From the NCBI RefSeq assembly GCF_030767025.1, contig NZ_JASITE010000009.1, positions 1 through 64,000 on the forward strand: a DNA stretch of 64,000 bases, given 5' to 3'. This document shows positions 1 through 8,543 of the stretch, piece after piece. A program made the translations under genes and the position numbers. This DNA is from Nocardia sp. CC227C. Its GTDB lineage: Bacteria; Actinomycetota; Actinomycetes; Mycobacteriales; Mycobacteriaceae. The first letter of the stretch is position 1. Each line of letters starts with the position of its first letter. Below the pieces are notes generated by a model, which made no database searches, had not been told where the DNA came from, and saw nothing but the letters and a program-made list of their open reading frames with translations.

Positions 1-1
1 C

Positions 2-697
2 ATCGACAACCTCACCCTGGTCTGTGATCGCTGTCATGCTCAGATCCCCGAGGATGTCGAGGATCCGACCGGGTGGGCCACCCTCGGACGCGACACCAGC
101 ACCGCCAATGCCCTCGGCAGCGCGAATGCACTCGGTAGTGGCAACGCCACCGGCAGCGGCAATGCCCCCGACCGTGGCAATGCCACCGGAAGCGGCTACG
201 GCACCGGCGGTGGAAGCGGCTATGGCACGGGCGGTGGAAGCGGCTATGGCGGTGGCGGCGACGGTGCCAGTGGTATCGGTGGTGGGCTCGGTGGTGGTAG
301 GCGTATCGGTATCGGTAGTGGCCGGTATCCCGGTCGGGTGGTGTGGTTGCCGCCGACCCGCATCGATCCGGCGCGGGCTGCTCGGGTGAATCTGCATCAC
401 CACCCCGACCAATGGCTCACCCACCCCGATCACCACGGATACACCGGTCATCGCGGCCCGGATCGACACGGCCACCCCGATCATCACGGGCATGCGGATC
501 ATCACGGGCATGCGGATCATCGTGGCCCGGATCGTCACGGCCGTGCCGATGATCGTGGCTGTGGCGACCGTGGCGACCCCCGGCACGACCGTGACCGCGT
601 GGACGATAGTGCGGGCAGTACGCATCGCGATCGCACGACGCCCCCGTATCGTGCCCAGCGGCCGGGTCCGGTCCGAGGCGATCACTTACGCCAGTAG
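2..697 (+). CDS. HNH endonuclease of the DUF222/13E12 family, C-terminal part
   Basis: The window opens inside this gene, reading in frame from base 2 to a TAG at 695-697. The first residues (NLTLVCDRCHAQI) are the end of an HNH module. The stretch YPGRVVWLPPTRIDPARAAR, followed by a VNLHHHP motif, is the usual tail of DUF222/13E12 repeat nucleases of mycobacteria and nocardiae. Between these two family landmarks lies an unusual Asn/Gly/Ser/Tyr-rich insert of about 80 residues, and after the tail comes a His/Asp/Gly-rich extension of about 90 residues with HGHADH-type repeats. Neither is typical of the family, whose members normally end soon after the VNHRHHP-like motif. The role (DNA cleavage, often in group-I-intron-like or mobile contexts) is a family inference. 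The catalytic His residues lie upstream of the window. Confidence 0.75.
   Translation: MDNLTLVCDRCHAQIPEDVEDPTGWATLGRDTSTANALGSANALGSGNATGSGNAPDRGNATGSGYGTGGGSGYGTGGGSGYGGGGDGASGIGGGLGGGRRIGIGSGRYPGRVVWLPPTRIDPARAARVNLHHHPDQWLTHPDHHGYTGHRGPDRHGHPDHHGHADHHGHADHRGPDRHGRADDRGCGDRGDPRHDRDRVDDSAGSTHRDRTTPPYRAQRPGPVRGDHLRQ
188..258 (+). repeat. 24-bp tandem repeat coding GSGYGTGG-type units
   Basis: Three consecutive 24-bp units begin at 188, 212 and 236, each starting GGAAGCGGCTA. They encode Gly-Ser-Gly-Tyr-Gly repeats inside the HNH gene and are flanked by looser N-A-x-G-S-G units. They look like slippage-expanded coding repeats. Confidence 0.8.
479..532 (+). repeat. 18-bp tandem repeat coding His/Asp/Gly units
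   Basis: Two exact copies of an 18-bp unit (479-496, 497-514) and a diverged third copy encode a DHHGHA-type peptide in the C-terminal extension of the HNH gene. Looser His-Gly-Pro-Asp variants surround them. His-rich repeats of this kind could bind metal, but nothing here proves it. Confidence 0.7.
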
Positions 698-732
698 ACC
701 GCCGCCCCGAAAACGGTTGTCTCGAGAACGTA

Positions 733-758
733 ACCCCAGCCAGTCCGTGGGCTGGGGT
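733..758 (+). terminator. Hairpin downstream of the HNH gene
   Basis: Nine-base arms (ACCCCAGCC / GGCTGGGGT) enclose an 8-base loop, 36 bases after the stop codon. There is no U tract, which is common for actinobacterial terminators. The rest of 698-1044 holds no gene or other recognisable site. Confidence 0.5.
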
Positions 759-1044
759 AGACGCGCGCGGCACCCAACCCGGCGTCAGCGAAAGCCAGGT
801 AAGGCACCCAACGCCACCACACTCATCTTTTCAAGCTCTGCGGCAACACCCTCGAACCGCCACGACCCCCACACCTCAACACATGGACAAGGCCGCAACC
901 AGATCCCAACCCCCGCAACCCATGTCGAATTGCCTCGAATGCTGTATTGATAGTCCCAACCCCGATCCACCGACTATCCCCGACAGCCAGCCCTCACCCT
1001 CACAGCCCCACCCCCCGGAACATCCGCGATAGCGAGCCCCCACC

Positions 1045-1785
1045 ATGGCCGACCCCTTCGACGAAAGCCGAGCCCTGATCACCGGCGGCGCCGGAGATAT
1101 CGGCCGCGCAGTAGCCCACCGCCTGACAGCGGCCGACTGGGACGTGGTCATAGCCGACCTCGACCTCACCGCCGCCAAACAACTCGCCGAAGACCTCGGC
1201 CCCAAAGCCACCGCCGTCCACCTGGACCTGGCCAGCCCCGACAGCATCGCCCGCACCGCCTGGGCCGTCCAGGGCACCGTCTCCGCCGTCATCCACTGCG
1301 CGGGCCTGGCCATCGTGGAACCTTTCCTGGTCAGCTCGGTCGACCACTGGGACGCCATGTTCCAGGTCAACCTGCGCGGCCCCATGCTGCTGACCAAACA
1401 CCTCCTCCCCGGCCTGCTCGAAACCGATTCCGCCCGCGTCGTCTTCGTCTCCTCCGACGGCGCACGCGCCGGAGCCGGGGGCGAAGCCGCCTACGCCGCA
1501 TCCAAATCCGGTCTCTTCGGCTTCGCGAAATCGCTCGCCCGCGAGGTGGCGCGGCACCAGGTCACCGTGAACGTGGTCTGCCCCGGTCCCATCGAAGGCC
1601 AGATGGTGTCGCAGACCATGCGGCGGCATCGGGGCAATCTCGCCGCCATCGAGAAGGCCATCCCCATGAAGCGCCTGGGGCAACCGGATGAAGTCGCCAC
1701 CCTCATCGCCTGGTTGGCGAGCCCCGAGGCCAGTTACATCACCGGCCAGCTGATCAGTGTCAGCGGCGGCATCACCATGTCATGA
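1045..1785 (+). CDS. Short-chain dehydrogenase/reductase (FabG-like)
   Basis: This is a 246-residue classical SDR, the normal length for the family. The Rossmann motif TGGAGDIG is at residues 13-20, the catalytic serine is near 136-137, and the YxxxK pair is Tyr150/Lys154. It ends with the usual C-terminal glycine-rich stretch (SVSGGI). It should catalyse NAD(P)-dependent oxidation or reduction of an alcohol or ketone in the cytosol; the substrate is unknown. The next gene's ribosome-binding site lies directly across this stop codon, so the two are co-transcribed. Pairing with an amidohydrolase suggests a small catabolic operon for a cyclic or lactone-type compound (inference). Confidence 0.85.
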   Translation: MADPFDESRALITGGAGDIGRAVAHRLTAADWDVVIADLDLTAAKQLAEDLGPKATAVHLDLASPDSIARTAWAVQGTVSAVIHCAGLAIVEPFLVSSVDHWDAMFQVNLRGPMLLTKHLLPGLLETDSARVVFVSSDGARAGAGGEAAYAASKSGLFGFAKSLAREVARHQVTVNVVCPGPIEGQMVSQTMRRHRGNLAAIEKAIPMKRLGQPDEVATLIAWLASPEASYITGQLISVSGGITMS

Positions 1786-1799
1786 AGGAGTCGCGTTCC

Positions 1800-2663
1800 A
1801 TGCCCGCCCAATCCGTCGTCGATGCGCATCTGCACCTGTGGCAGCCCAGCCGCCACGACTGGTATCCGCAGCTCGCCGACTTCGCCGCGCACACCGGCAC
1901 ACCGTCGCTGGCCGACGACTTCCTGCTGCCGGACTACGACCGGGCGGCGGGCGCTACGACCGTGACCGGACTGGTGCACGTCTCCGCCACCACCGCCCGC
2001 CACGCCTACCTCGACGAGACACGCTGGGTCGACGAGGTGGCCGCGACGGCCGGGCGGCCGATCGCCATCGTGGGCGCGGTCGACCCCACCCTCGACGGTC
2101 CGGACCTGCTGCGTCATCTCGATGAGCAGGCCCGCAGTCCCCGGCTGCGCGGAATCCGCGTATTCCGGGGCCTGTCCCCCAATACCCCGGCCGCCGACAC
2201 CATCGCCTCCTGGTTGCAGGAGCGCGACGCCGTCTTCGATCTGGTCGCCCATCCCGGCGATATGCTCGACTGGATCGACTTCCTCGTCGGTTACCCGCGG
2301 CTGCGGGTGGTGCTCGAACATCTCGGCCTGCCCACCGGAACCGATCAGGCCGCCCGCACCGCCTGGCAGAACGCGCTGTCGCTGGCGGCCAAGGAGACCG
2401 GTTGGCAGTGCAAGCTGTCCGGTCTCGGCATGATCTGCCCGGACTTCCGGTGGCCGACCCTCGAATACTGGTTGGAGACGAGTATTCAGCTCTGGGGTTG
2501 GCAGCGGCTCATCTTCGGATCGAATATGCCGGTCGACGCGATGGCCGGATCGTACGGGGAACTGCTGGCGGCCGTGGACCGGGCGGTGGCCGCCGACGCC
2601 ACCGAGCAGGAGGCCGAACTGTTCTACGGCGGCACCGCGGCGGCGACCTACGCGCTCGGCTGA
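1800..2663 (+). CDS. Amidohydrolase 2 family metal-dependent hydrolase
   Basis: The TIM-barrel amidohydrolase-2 motif DAHLHLW is at residues 8-14. Further family features are HPGD near the middle and the C-terminal FGSNMPVD, which carries the catalytic aspartate. Relatives hydrolyse lactones (2-pyrone-4,6-dicarboxylate, L-fucono-lactone) or decarboxylate aromatic acids. An in-frame ATG exists at 1782, overlapping the upstream stop. AAGGAG at 1785-1790 sits 9 bases before the ATG at 1800, so 1800 is the better start (287 residues). It is translationally close to the upstream SDR and probably acts in the same pathway. Confidence 0.8.
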   Translation: MPAQSVVDAHLHLWQPSRHDWYPQLADFAAHTGTPSLADDFLLPDYDRAAGATTVTGLVHVSATTARHAYLDETRWVDEVAATAGRPIAIVGAVDPTLDGPDLLRHLDEQARSPRLRGIRVFRGLSPNTPAADTIASWLQERDAVFDLVAHPGDMLDWIDFLVGYPRLRVVLEHLGLPTGTDQAARTAWQNALSLAAKETGWQCKLSGLGMICPDFRWPTLEYWLETSIQLWGWQRLIFGSNMPVDAMAGSYGELLAAVDRAVAADATEQEAELFYGGTAAATYALG

Positions 2664-3074
2664 GCCGCCAACTCCGATACCGGTCGACTGCCGGTGCGGC
2701 GGTATTCGCCCGCCGACAGTTCGTACATGCGGGGAGTCCCGGCAGACGGCATCGACCACGGCGTGGATATGCGTGGCGTCTCCCCGCATTTCGATTTGCC
2801 AGCAGATAACCAAGTGCACCTGACGGTTACACGAAAATTGTTGTTACACATACCAACTCATTAAGCCCCGAGGTGACCATTCCCACAGCTGCGCGACTTG
2901 CCGCGTCAACCGGGGTCGCCGTAAAGTTACTCACCAGTTAGGCACGAAGGTGTTCCTACCTCGGCCCGACTTTTGCTAGGGGGCCGATTCAACGTACTCA
3001 CGTCCGCATCCACCGCCGCATGTCGGACGAACACCGTTGGTTTCCAACAGGTTCGAATCGATAAGGAGGGGGCG
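2664..3074. other. Intergenic region, about 410 bp
   Basis: No convincing gene was found. The stretch from about 2800 to 3000 is distinctly AT-richer than its surroundings (for example the run around 2828-2860) and is the likely promoter region of the acyl-CoA reductase gene. The ribosome-binding site AAGGAGGGGG is at 3063-3072. A minus-strand ORF over 2648-2851 has no family features and overlaps the end of the amidohydrolase gene. Confidence 0.5.
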
Positions 3075-5075
3075 ATGGTTTCCTACATCGTCACGGGCGG
3101 AACGGGTTTTCTCGGGCGACGGGTGCTCGCCGAGCTGCTGAGCCGCGACTCGGAGGCCGTAATCCACGCATTGGTGCGCGAGGCGTCGGTCGCCAAGCTG
3201 CGCGAGCTGGCCGAGGACTGGGGCGCGCAGGACCGCGTCTTCCCGCTCATCGGCGATCTGACCGCGCCGGGACTGGGCCTCGACGACGAGGCTCCCCGCG
3301 CCGACCACATCATCCACCTGGGCGCGGTCTACGATATGACCGCCGACGAGGCCACCGCCCACGCCGCCAATGTGAACGGCACGCGGGCGGTCATCGACCT
3401 GGCCATCGAGCTCGACGCGGTACTGCACCACGTGTCCTCGGTCGCCGTGGCGGGCGATCACCGCGGCAAGTTCTTCGAGGACGATTTCGACCTCGGCCAG
3501 AATCTCACCTCGCCCTACCATCGCACCAAGTTCGCGGCCGAGAAGTTGGTGCGCGAATCCGGGGCGCGCTGGCGGGTGTACCGTCCGGCCATCATCGTCG
3601 GCGATTCCCGCACCGGCGAGATGGACAAGATCGACGGCCCCTACTACTTCTTCCCCGCCATCGCGAGTCTGGCCGGACTGCCCGCCGACCTGCCGCTGCC
3701 GCTGCCCGATCTGGGCGCGACCAATATCGTCCCGGTGGACTACGTCGCGCAGGCCATGGTCCAGCTCATCCGCAAGCCGGGTCTGGCCGGACGCACCTTC
3801 CACCTGGTGAACCCGGAGCCGCAGCCCTTCTCCGGCATCTATGCCGCACTGGCCGAGGCCGCCGGAGCGCCCACCGGTATCGGCACACTGCCCGGCAGCC
3901 ACAGCGCCCTCGACGCGCTCGGCCACATCCCCGGCGTCACCGCGGTGCGGGATTTCCTGTTGGAGCGCCTCGGCATTCCGGCCGAGGTCGCCCCGCACAC
4001 CTCGTTCGAATCGGAGTTCGTCGCCGATTCCACCCGCGCCCAGCTGCGCGGTCTGGAGGTGCCGTCCTTCGACTCCTACGCCCGGACCCTGTGGGACTAC
4101 TGGCGCGCCAATCTCGATCCCGACCGCGCCCGCCGCACCGAGGGCACCCCGCTCGACGGCCGCATCGTCCTGATCACCGGCGCCTCCTCGGGTATCGGCC
4201 TGGCGACCGCGCACGCGGTCGCCCGCCGCGGCGCGACCGTGCTCATGGTGGCCCGCACCACCGAGGAGCTGGAGGCGGCCGCCGCCCAGGTACGCGCGGA
4301 AAGCGGTGCGGCGCAGGCGTACACGTGCGACATCACCGATGAGAAGTCGGTGGAGCTGCTGGTGAAGCAGGTGCTCGCCGACCACGACCACGTCGACTAC
4401 GTGGTGAACAACGCGGGCCGCTCCATCCGCCGCGCGGTGGTGAACTCCACCGACCGCATGCACGATTTCGAGCGGACCATGGCGGTGAACTACTTCGGCG
4501 CGGTGCGGCTCATCCTGGCGCTGCTGCCCTCCATGCGGGAGCGCCGCTTCGGCCACTTCGTGAACATCTCCTCCATCGCGGTGCAGACCAAGGTGCCGCG
4601 CTTCGCCGCCTATGTGGCGTCGAAGTCGGCGCTGGACAACTTCAGCGAGATCGCCGCGGTGGAGAACGCCGACGCCGGGATCACCTTCACCTCGGTGCGC
4701 ATGCCGCTGGTGCGGACCGCCATGATCGCGCCCACCGATCTGTACAAGTCGATTCCGGTGCACAGCCCGGAGCAGGCCGCCGCCATCGTGGTGCGCGCGC
4801 TCGAGCACCGGCCCGCCCGCATCGACACCCCGATCGGCACCTTCGCGCAGTTCGTCGACACCGTCATGCCGTCGGTGAAGAAGGCCATTCTGCACCAGGG
4901 CTTCCGGATGTTCGGGGAGTCCAAGGCCGCCAAGGAGGGCGTGAGCGAGCCGCGCGGCGAGTCCGCGCCCGCCCGCAGCCCGCTGCTCGCGCTCGCGCCC
5001 GTCGTGCAGCCGCTCATGGGCCTACCCGGCTCGGCCGCCCGCATCACCAATGTGATTCCCGGACTGCACTGGTGA
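3075..5075 (+). CDS. Fatty acyl-CoA reductase, two-domain SDR (AcrA1-like)
   Basis: The 666-residue protein has two Rossmann domains. The N-terminal extended SDR has TGGTGFLG at residues 7-14 and an NAD-binding-4 type architecture. The C-terminal classical SDR has TGASSGIG at about 368-375 and Tyr513/Lys517. This domain order and length match mycobacterial AcrA1 (Rv3391) and related reductases, which turn fatty acyl-CoA into aldehyde or alcohol. A longer reading frame begins at 2973, but AAGGAGGGGG directly before the ATG at 3075 fixes the start. With the wax-ester synthase at 6102 it could supply fatty alcohol for storage wax esters (inference from neighbourhood). Confidence 0.82.
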   Translation: MVSYIVTGGTGFLGRRVLAELLSRDSEAVIHALVREASVAKLRELAEDWGAQDRVFPLIGDLTAPGLGLDDEAPRADHIIHLGAVYDMTADEATAHAANVNGTRAVIDLAIELDAVLHHVSSVAVAGDHRGKFFEDDFDLGQNLTSPYHRTKFAAEKLVRESGARWRVYRPAIIVGDSRTGEMDKIDGPYYFFPAIASLAGLPADLPLPLPDLGATNIVPVDYVAQAMVQLIRKPGLAGRTFHLVNPEPQPFSGIYAALAEAAGAPTGIGTLPGSHSALDALGHIPGVTAVRDFLLERLGIPAEVAPHTSFESEFVADSTRAQLRGLEVPSFDSYARTLWDYWRANLDPDRARRTEGTPLDGRIVLITGASSGIGLATAHAVARRGATVLMVARTTEELEAAAAQVRAESGAAQAYTCDITDEKSVELLVKQVLADHDHVDYVVNNAGRSIRRAVVNSTDRMHDFERTMAVNYFGAVRLILALLPSMRERRFGHFVNISSIAVQTKVPRFAAYVASKSALDNFSEIAAVENADAGITFTSVRMPLVRTAMIAPTDLYKSIPVHSPEQAAAIVVRALEHRPARIDTPIGTFAQFVDTVMPSVKKAILHQGFRMFGESKAAKEGVSEPRGESAPARSPLLALAPVVQPLMGLPGSAARITNVIPGLHW

Positions 5076-5102
5076 TCCTCGCCGACTGAGGTCCCACGCG
5101 CT

Positions 5103-5139
5103 TCGGCCCCCGGTGGACATGGTCTCCACCGGGGGCCGA
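5103..5139 (+). terminator. Bidirectional terminator hairpin
   Basis: Perfect 15-base arms (TCGGCCCCCGGTGGA and its complement) enclose a 7-base loop. It lies 27 bases after the acyl-CoA reductase stop codon and between two converging genes, so it can serve both. Confidence 0.85.
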
Positions 5140-5179
5140 TCCCGAGGGGTGCCCCTCCCCGGTCTCGTGCGGCCTCGGC

Positions 5180-5832
5180 TCACAGCCGTCCCGCCGCGAA
5201 GTCGACCGCCGCCACGAAGCTGTGTCCGTAGGACACGTGCGAGGCCGCGTTCGTCCCGCCGCCGCAGATGGGATCTCCTCCGGTACACCAGTTTCCGGTC
5301 CGCCAGGCGTATTCGCCCGGCACCCCCGCGCCGACGGCCCGCAGCGGGTCGCCGAACAGCAGCACCGACGAGATCCGCCAGGCGAGATCGCCGGGCAGCT
5401 GCACCCGCCCCGGATACCAGCTCACATTTCCGGTGCCGAGCGCCGCATGGATGACCGCCGCGCCCTGGGAGTAGCCCACCAGGATGAAGCGCTGCGCCGG
5501 GCACACTCCGGCCTGATACGCCAAGTGCCCCACCAGATCCGCGGTGCCCGCGCCCAGGTTGAAGAGTGGTCGGCCGGATAGGCCACCGGATAGGCGCTCA
5601 GCGCGACGGGCAGCCGTTGTCGCAGTTGATCGTAGAGCGGATTGCCCACCACATCGCCCAACCATCCGGGTTCGCCCGTGCCCCGCACCACCACCACATC
5701 GATGTCGGCACACCAGTTCGCGTGCGCCCGTGGGGCCTGCGGCGGGTAGCACACGCTCACCAGCACCAGCAGTGCGGCGAACAGCCAAGCAATACGCCAA
5801 TTTCCAGGCAGCAACACCTTTCGGCCGCTCAT
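5180..5832 (-). pseudogene. Secreted cutinase-family esterase with a one-base frameshift
   Basis: The gene reads in two frames joined near 5562. The first (start 5832) gives a signal peptide with a hydrophobic core (LFAALLVLVSVC) and the cutinase motifs VVVRGTGEPG and AYPVAYPAD. The second continues with FNLGAGTADLVGH, the nucleophile motif GYSQGA, LFGDPL, a CTGGDPIC aspartate region and SYGHSF with the catalytic His. All catalytic residues survive, and one extra T in the coding-strand run CTCTTC restores a single frame. GGTGAG precedes the ATG at 5832, so that start is preferred to 5895. If intact, the enzyme would be an exported esterase or lipase of the mycobacterial Culp type. It may be a real inactivation or a sequencing error. 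Confidence 0.75.
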
Positions 5833-6101
5833 AGTCCTCACCCTTCTCACGCCGTTGTGAGAAGCCCGTTGACTCTTGTCAGTGACAAGTGACACTCAAC
5901 GGGCTATGAGCTCCAAGGTAGAAACGGTGACCGCGAACGACAACGTATTCCACTGTATGGATACCCAGCCGGAACCCAACCGTAGCCATCCGAATCCTGT
6001 TATCCACCGGCTATTTTCGAGCAACGAACCGGCATCGCAGGACCGTCCCCCGGCCCGCCGAACCCGGCCCGAAGTAGAACGCGTTTCCATAGTGTGTCGA
6101 T

Positions 6102-7505
6102 ATGGAAAGACTCACCGGACTCGACGCCAGCTTCCTGTACCTCGAAACCGACAGCCAACTGCTGCACGTGTGCGCACTGCTCATTCTCGACCCGACCGCG
6201 GACGGCGCGGGTTACGACTTCGACGAGCACAAGGCCGAACTCGGCCGTCGCCTGCACCTCGTCCCGGCCATGCGCCGACGCCTGCACACCGTGCCGCTGA
6301 ATCTGGATCATCCGGTGTGGGTGTGGGATTCGACCTTCGACCTCGACCACCACGTGCACCGCGTCCAGCTACCCGCACCCGGTGACGACCGGGCGCTGGC
6401 CGACCTCACCGCCGAGATCGCCGGACGCCCCATGGACCGCGGCCGACCGCTCTGGGAGATGTGGATGGTGGAGGGCCTGCCGGACGGCAGGATCGCGGCG
6501 ATCGCCAAGTACCACCACGCCATCGTCGACGGCATCACCGGCACCACCATGATGACGCACCTGTGCGATCTGGAACCCGGGGTGCGCTACCCCGAGCCGG
6601 ACCCGACCGAACTCCCCGCGCCGGAGCGCGAACCCCACGATCTGCTGCTGGCCGCCGAGGCCGCCCTGCGGTTCCCGGGCAAGCTCGGCATGGTGGGCCT
6701 GGTGCCCAAGACGGTCGGCATCGTGGGCGATCTGGTGCGGCGGCGGCGCCAGAAGTCCTCGGGCATGCCGCTGCCGTTCACCGCGCCCCGCACGCCCTTC
6801 AACAAGGCCATCACCGCGCACCGCGCGGTGTCCTTCGTGGCCGCCGATTTCGCCGACATCCGCGAGATCAAGGCCGCGTTCGGGGTGAAGGTCAACGACG
6901 TGGTGCTCGCCGTGGTCGGCGGCGCACTGCGCGGCTACCTCGAAACGCACGGCGCGCTACCGGATTCGACGCTCATCGCCTCGGTCCCGGTGTCGGTGCA
7001 CGAGACCTCGCGGCACGCGGAGGGCACCAACAAGGTCTCCACCCTCTTCGCCCGCCTGCGCACCGATGTCCCCGATCCGGTGGAACGGCTGCTGCTCATC
7101 GCGGAGGACAACCGCAGCGCCAAGGAGGAGCACAACCTCATCGGCGCGGACTTCCTCCAGGACTGGGCGAAATACGCCCCGCCCAACATCTTTCAGCTCG
7201 CGGCCCGCGCCTACTCCGCACTCGAGCTCGCCGAGCACCATCCGGTCGTGCACAACCTGGTGGTGTCCAATGTGCCCGGACCCAGCTTCCCCCTGTACTT
7301 CCTGGGCCTGCGCATCGACGCCCTGTACCCGTTCGGGCCGGTATTCCACGGCGCCGGGCTCACCAGCACCGTGCTCACCTGCGACGGCACCATGGACTTC
7401 GGCTTCATCGCCTGCCGCGAACTCGTCCCCGATGTGCGGCATCTCGCCGATCTGGTGCCCGAGGTGATCCGCGAGCTGCTCAAGGCCGCCCGCGAACGGC
7501 ACTGA
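6102..7505 (+). CDS. Wax ester synthase/diacylglycerol acyltransferase (WS/DGAT)
   Basis: This 467-residue protein is the normal length for bacterial WS/DGAT (Tgs) enzymes. The acyl-transfer motif HHAIVDG is at residues 138-144. The family start (LTGLDASFLYLE) and the C-terminal VSNVPGP and NDVVLA elements are present. It esterifies acyl-CoA with diacylglycerol or fatty alcohol to make triacylglycerol or wax esters, which accumulate as cytosolic droplets. The fatty acyl-CoA reductase at 3075 would make the alcohol substrate. Its stop codon is only 12 bases from that of the converging hydrolase gene. It is divergent from the cutinase gene, with about 270 bases between the two starts. Confidence 0.92.
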   Translation: MERLTGLDASFLYLETDSQLLHVCALLILDPTADGAGYDFDEHKAELGRRLHLVPAMRRRLHTVPLNLDHPVWVWDSTFDLDHHVHRVQLPAPGDDRALADLTAEIAGRPMDRGRPLWEMWMVEGLPDGRIAAIAKYHHAIVDGITGTTMMTHLCDLEPGVRYPEPDPTELPAPEREPHDLLLAAEAALRFPGKLGMVGLVPKTVGIVGDLVRRRRQKSSGMPLPFTAPRTPFNKAITAHRAVSFVAADFADIREIKAAFGVKVNDVVLAVVGGALRGYLETHGALPDSTLIASVPVSVHETSRHAEGTNKVSTLFARLRTDVPDPVERLLLIAEDNRSAKEEHNLIGADFLQDWAKYAPPNIFQLAARAYSALELAEHHPVVHNLVVSNVPGPSFPLYFLGLRIDALYPFGPVFHGAGLTSTVLTCDGTMDFGFIACRELVPDVRHLADLVPEVIRELLKAARERH

Positions 7506-7517
7506 GCCGCCGCGCCC

Positions 7518-8456
7518 TCAGCGCCGCTCGACGACCGACTCCAGCGCCTCGAGGAATACCGGGACGAAGGCGTCCGCCTCGAGAACGCAGGCCGCGTGCC
7601 CGGCGGGGGCGAGGTAGATCTCCGCTCCCGGAATCATTTTCGCCATCTCCAACTGCCGGTAGACCGGCAGCGCCCGGTCGCGGGTGGTGATCACCACGGC
7701 GGTCGGCACCTTCAGCGACGGCAGCCACGGCGAGGAGTCGAAACGCCCCAGTGTGGCGATGACCTGGGCCAGCGCCCAGCCGCTGAGACTGCGCATCTGT
7801 CCCATGGCCCAGCGGTCCATCCGCCCCACCGGCCAGGTCGCCTCGGGCAGCTCCGGCAGGCGGCCTGCCTTGAGATGCGCTCGCCGCCAAGACAATTCCG
7901 AGAAGTTGGTGGCGAAGGCCGCCATGGCCCGATGGAAGGCGCGCTCGCGCCACTTCTCCTGGAACCGGTAGGTGGTGGCGGCCAGGACCAGCCCGCCCAC
8001 CCGGTCCGGATGCCGGTGCGCGACGAGTTGCGCGGTGATGCCGCCCATGGAGTAGCCCGCCATGATCGGCCGGTCCACGGCGAGGACGTCGGCCAGGGCG
8101 ACGGCGTCGTCGGCGACCTCGTCGAGATCGAACGTCTCCGACCGGATGCCGTGCCCGTGCCAGCGCTGGTCGAACAGCACCACCCGGTACCGCTCGTTGA
8201 GTTCCCGCAGCGACGGGAACCAGTTCAGCATGGCGGTGGTGGCCGCGCCGTGCAGGAGGAACACCGTCGCCGCGTCCGGGGTGGGGCCGGGCAGGTCCAC
8301 CACATAGGTGCGTCCACGCCCGGGCAGCTCCACCATCGAGCCCGCGGGAACCTCGGTCAGCCTGGATATTCGCGAGGACAGCCGTCGAGATCGCGGGCGC
8401 TGCGCCGCATCCCGGATCGGATCGCGCTCGGACAGTTCCGGCTTGGGGTTCGTCAT
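7518..8456 (-). CDS. Alpha/beta-hydrolase fold protein
   Basis: The protein has 312 residues from the ATG at 8456, which has GGGAGG at a good distance. An in-frame start 23 codons further up lacks one. Hallmarks are LLHGAA (oxyanion region), the nucleophile elbow GYSMGG, and a C-terminal APAGHAACVLEAD segment carrying the catalytic His. This is the typical layout of alpha/beta-hydrolase-6 esterases or C-C hydrolases. The substrate cannot be read from the sequence. Its position back-to-back with a wax-ester synthase gene fits lipid metabolism (weak inference). Confidence 0.8.
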   Translation of the reverse strand: MTNPKPELSERDPIRDAAQRPRSRRLSSRISRLTEVPAGSMVELPGRGRTYVVDLPGPTPDAATVFLLHGAATTAMLNWFPSLRELNERYRVVLFDQRWHGHGIRSETFDLDEVADDAVALADVLAVDRPIMAGYSMGGITAQLVAHRHPDRVGGLVLAATTYRFQEKWRERAFHRAMAAFATNFSELSWRRAHLKAGRLPELPEATWPVGRMDRWAMGQMRSLSGWALAQVIATLGRFDSSPWLPSLKVPTAVVITTRDRALPVYRQLEMAKMIPGAEIYLAPAGHAACVLEADAFVPVFLEALESVVERR

Positions 8457-8543
8457 CGAAAGCCTCCCGGCGTACCGCTCCCCTGCGAGCAGAATTGGAA
8501 CACGTTTCACCATGGATGATGCCATACTCCGGTGAACGAATCC

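Noticed and set aside
2648..2851. 67-residue minus-strand ORF overlapping the end of the amidohydrolase gene
   Set aside because: No motif or binding site, and it overlaps a well-supported gene; this is typical of antisense frames in high-GC DNA.
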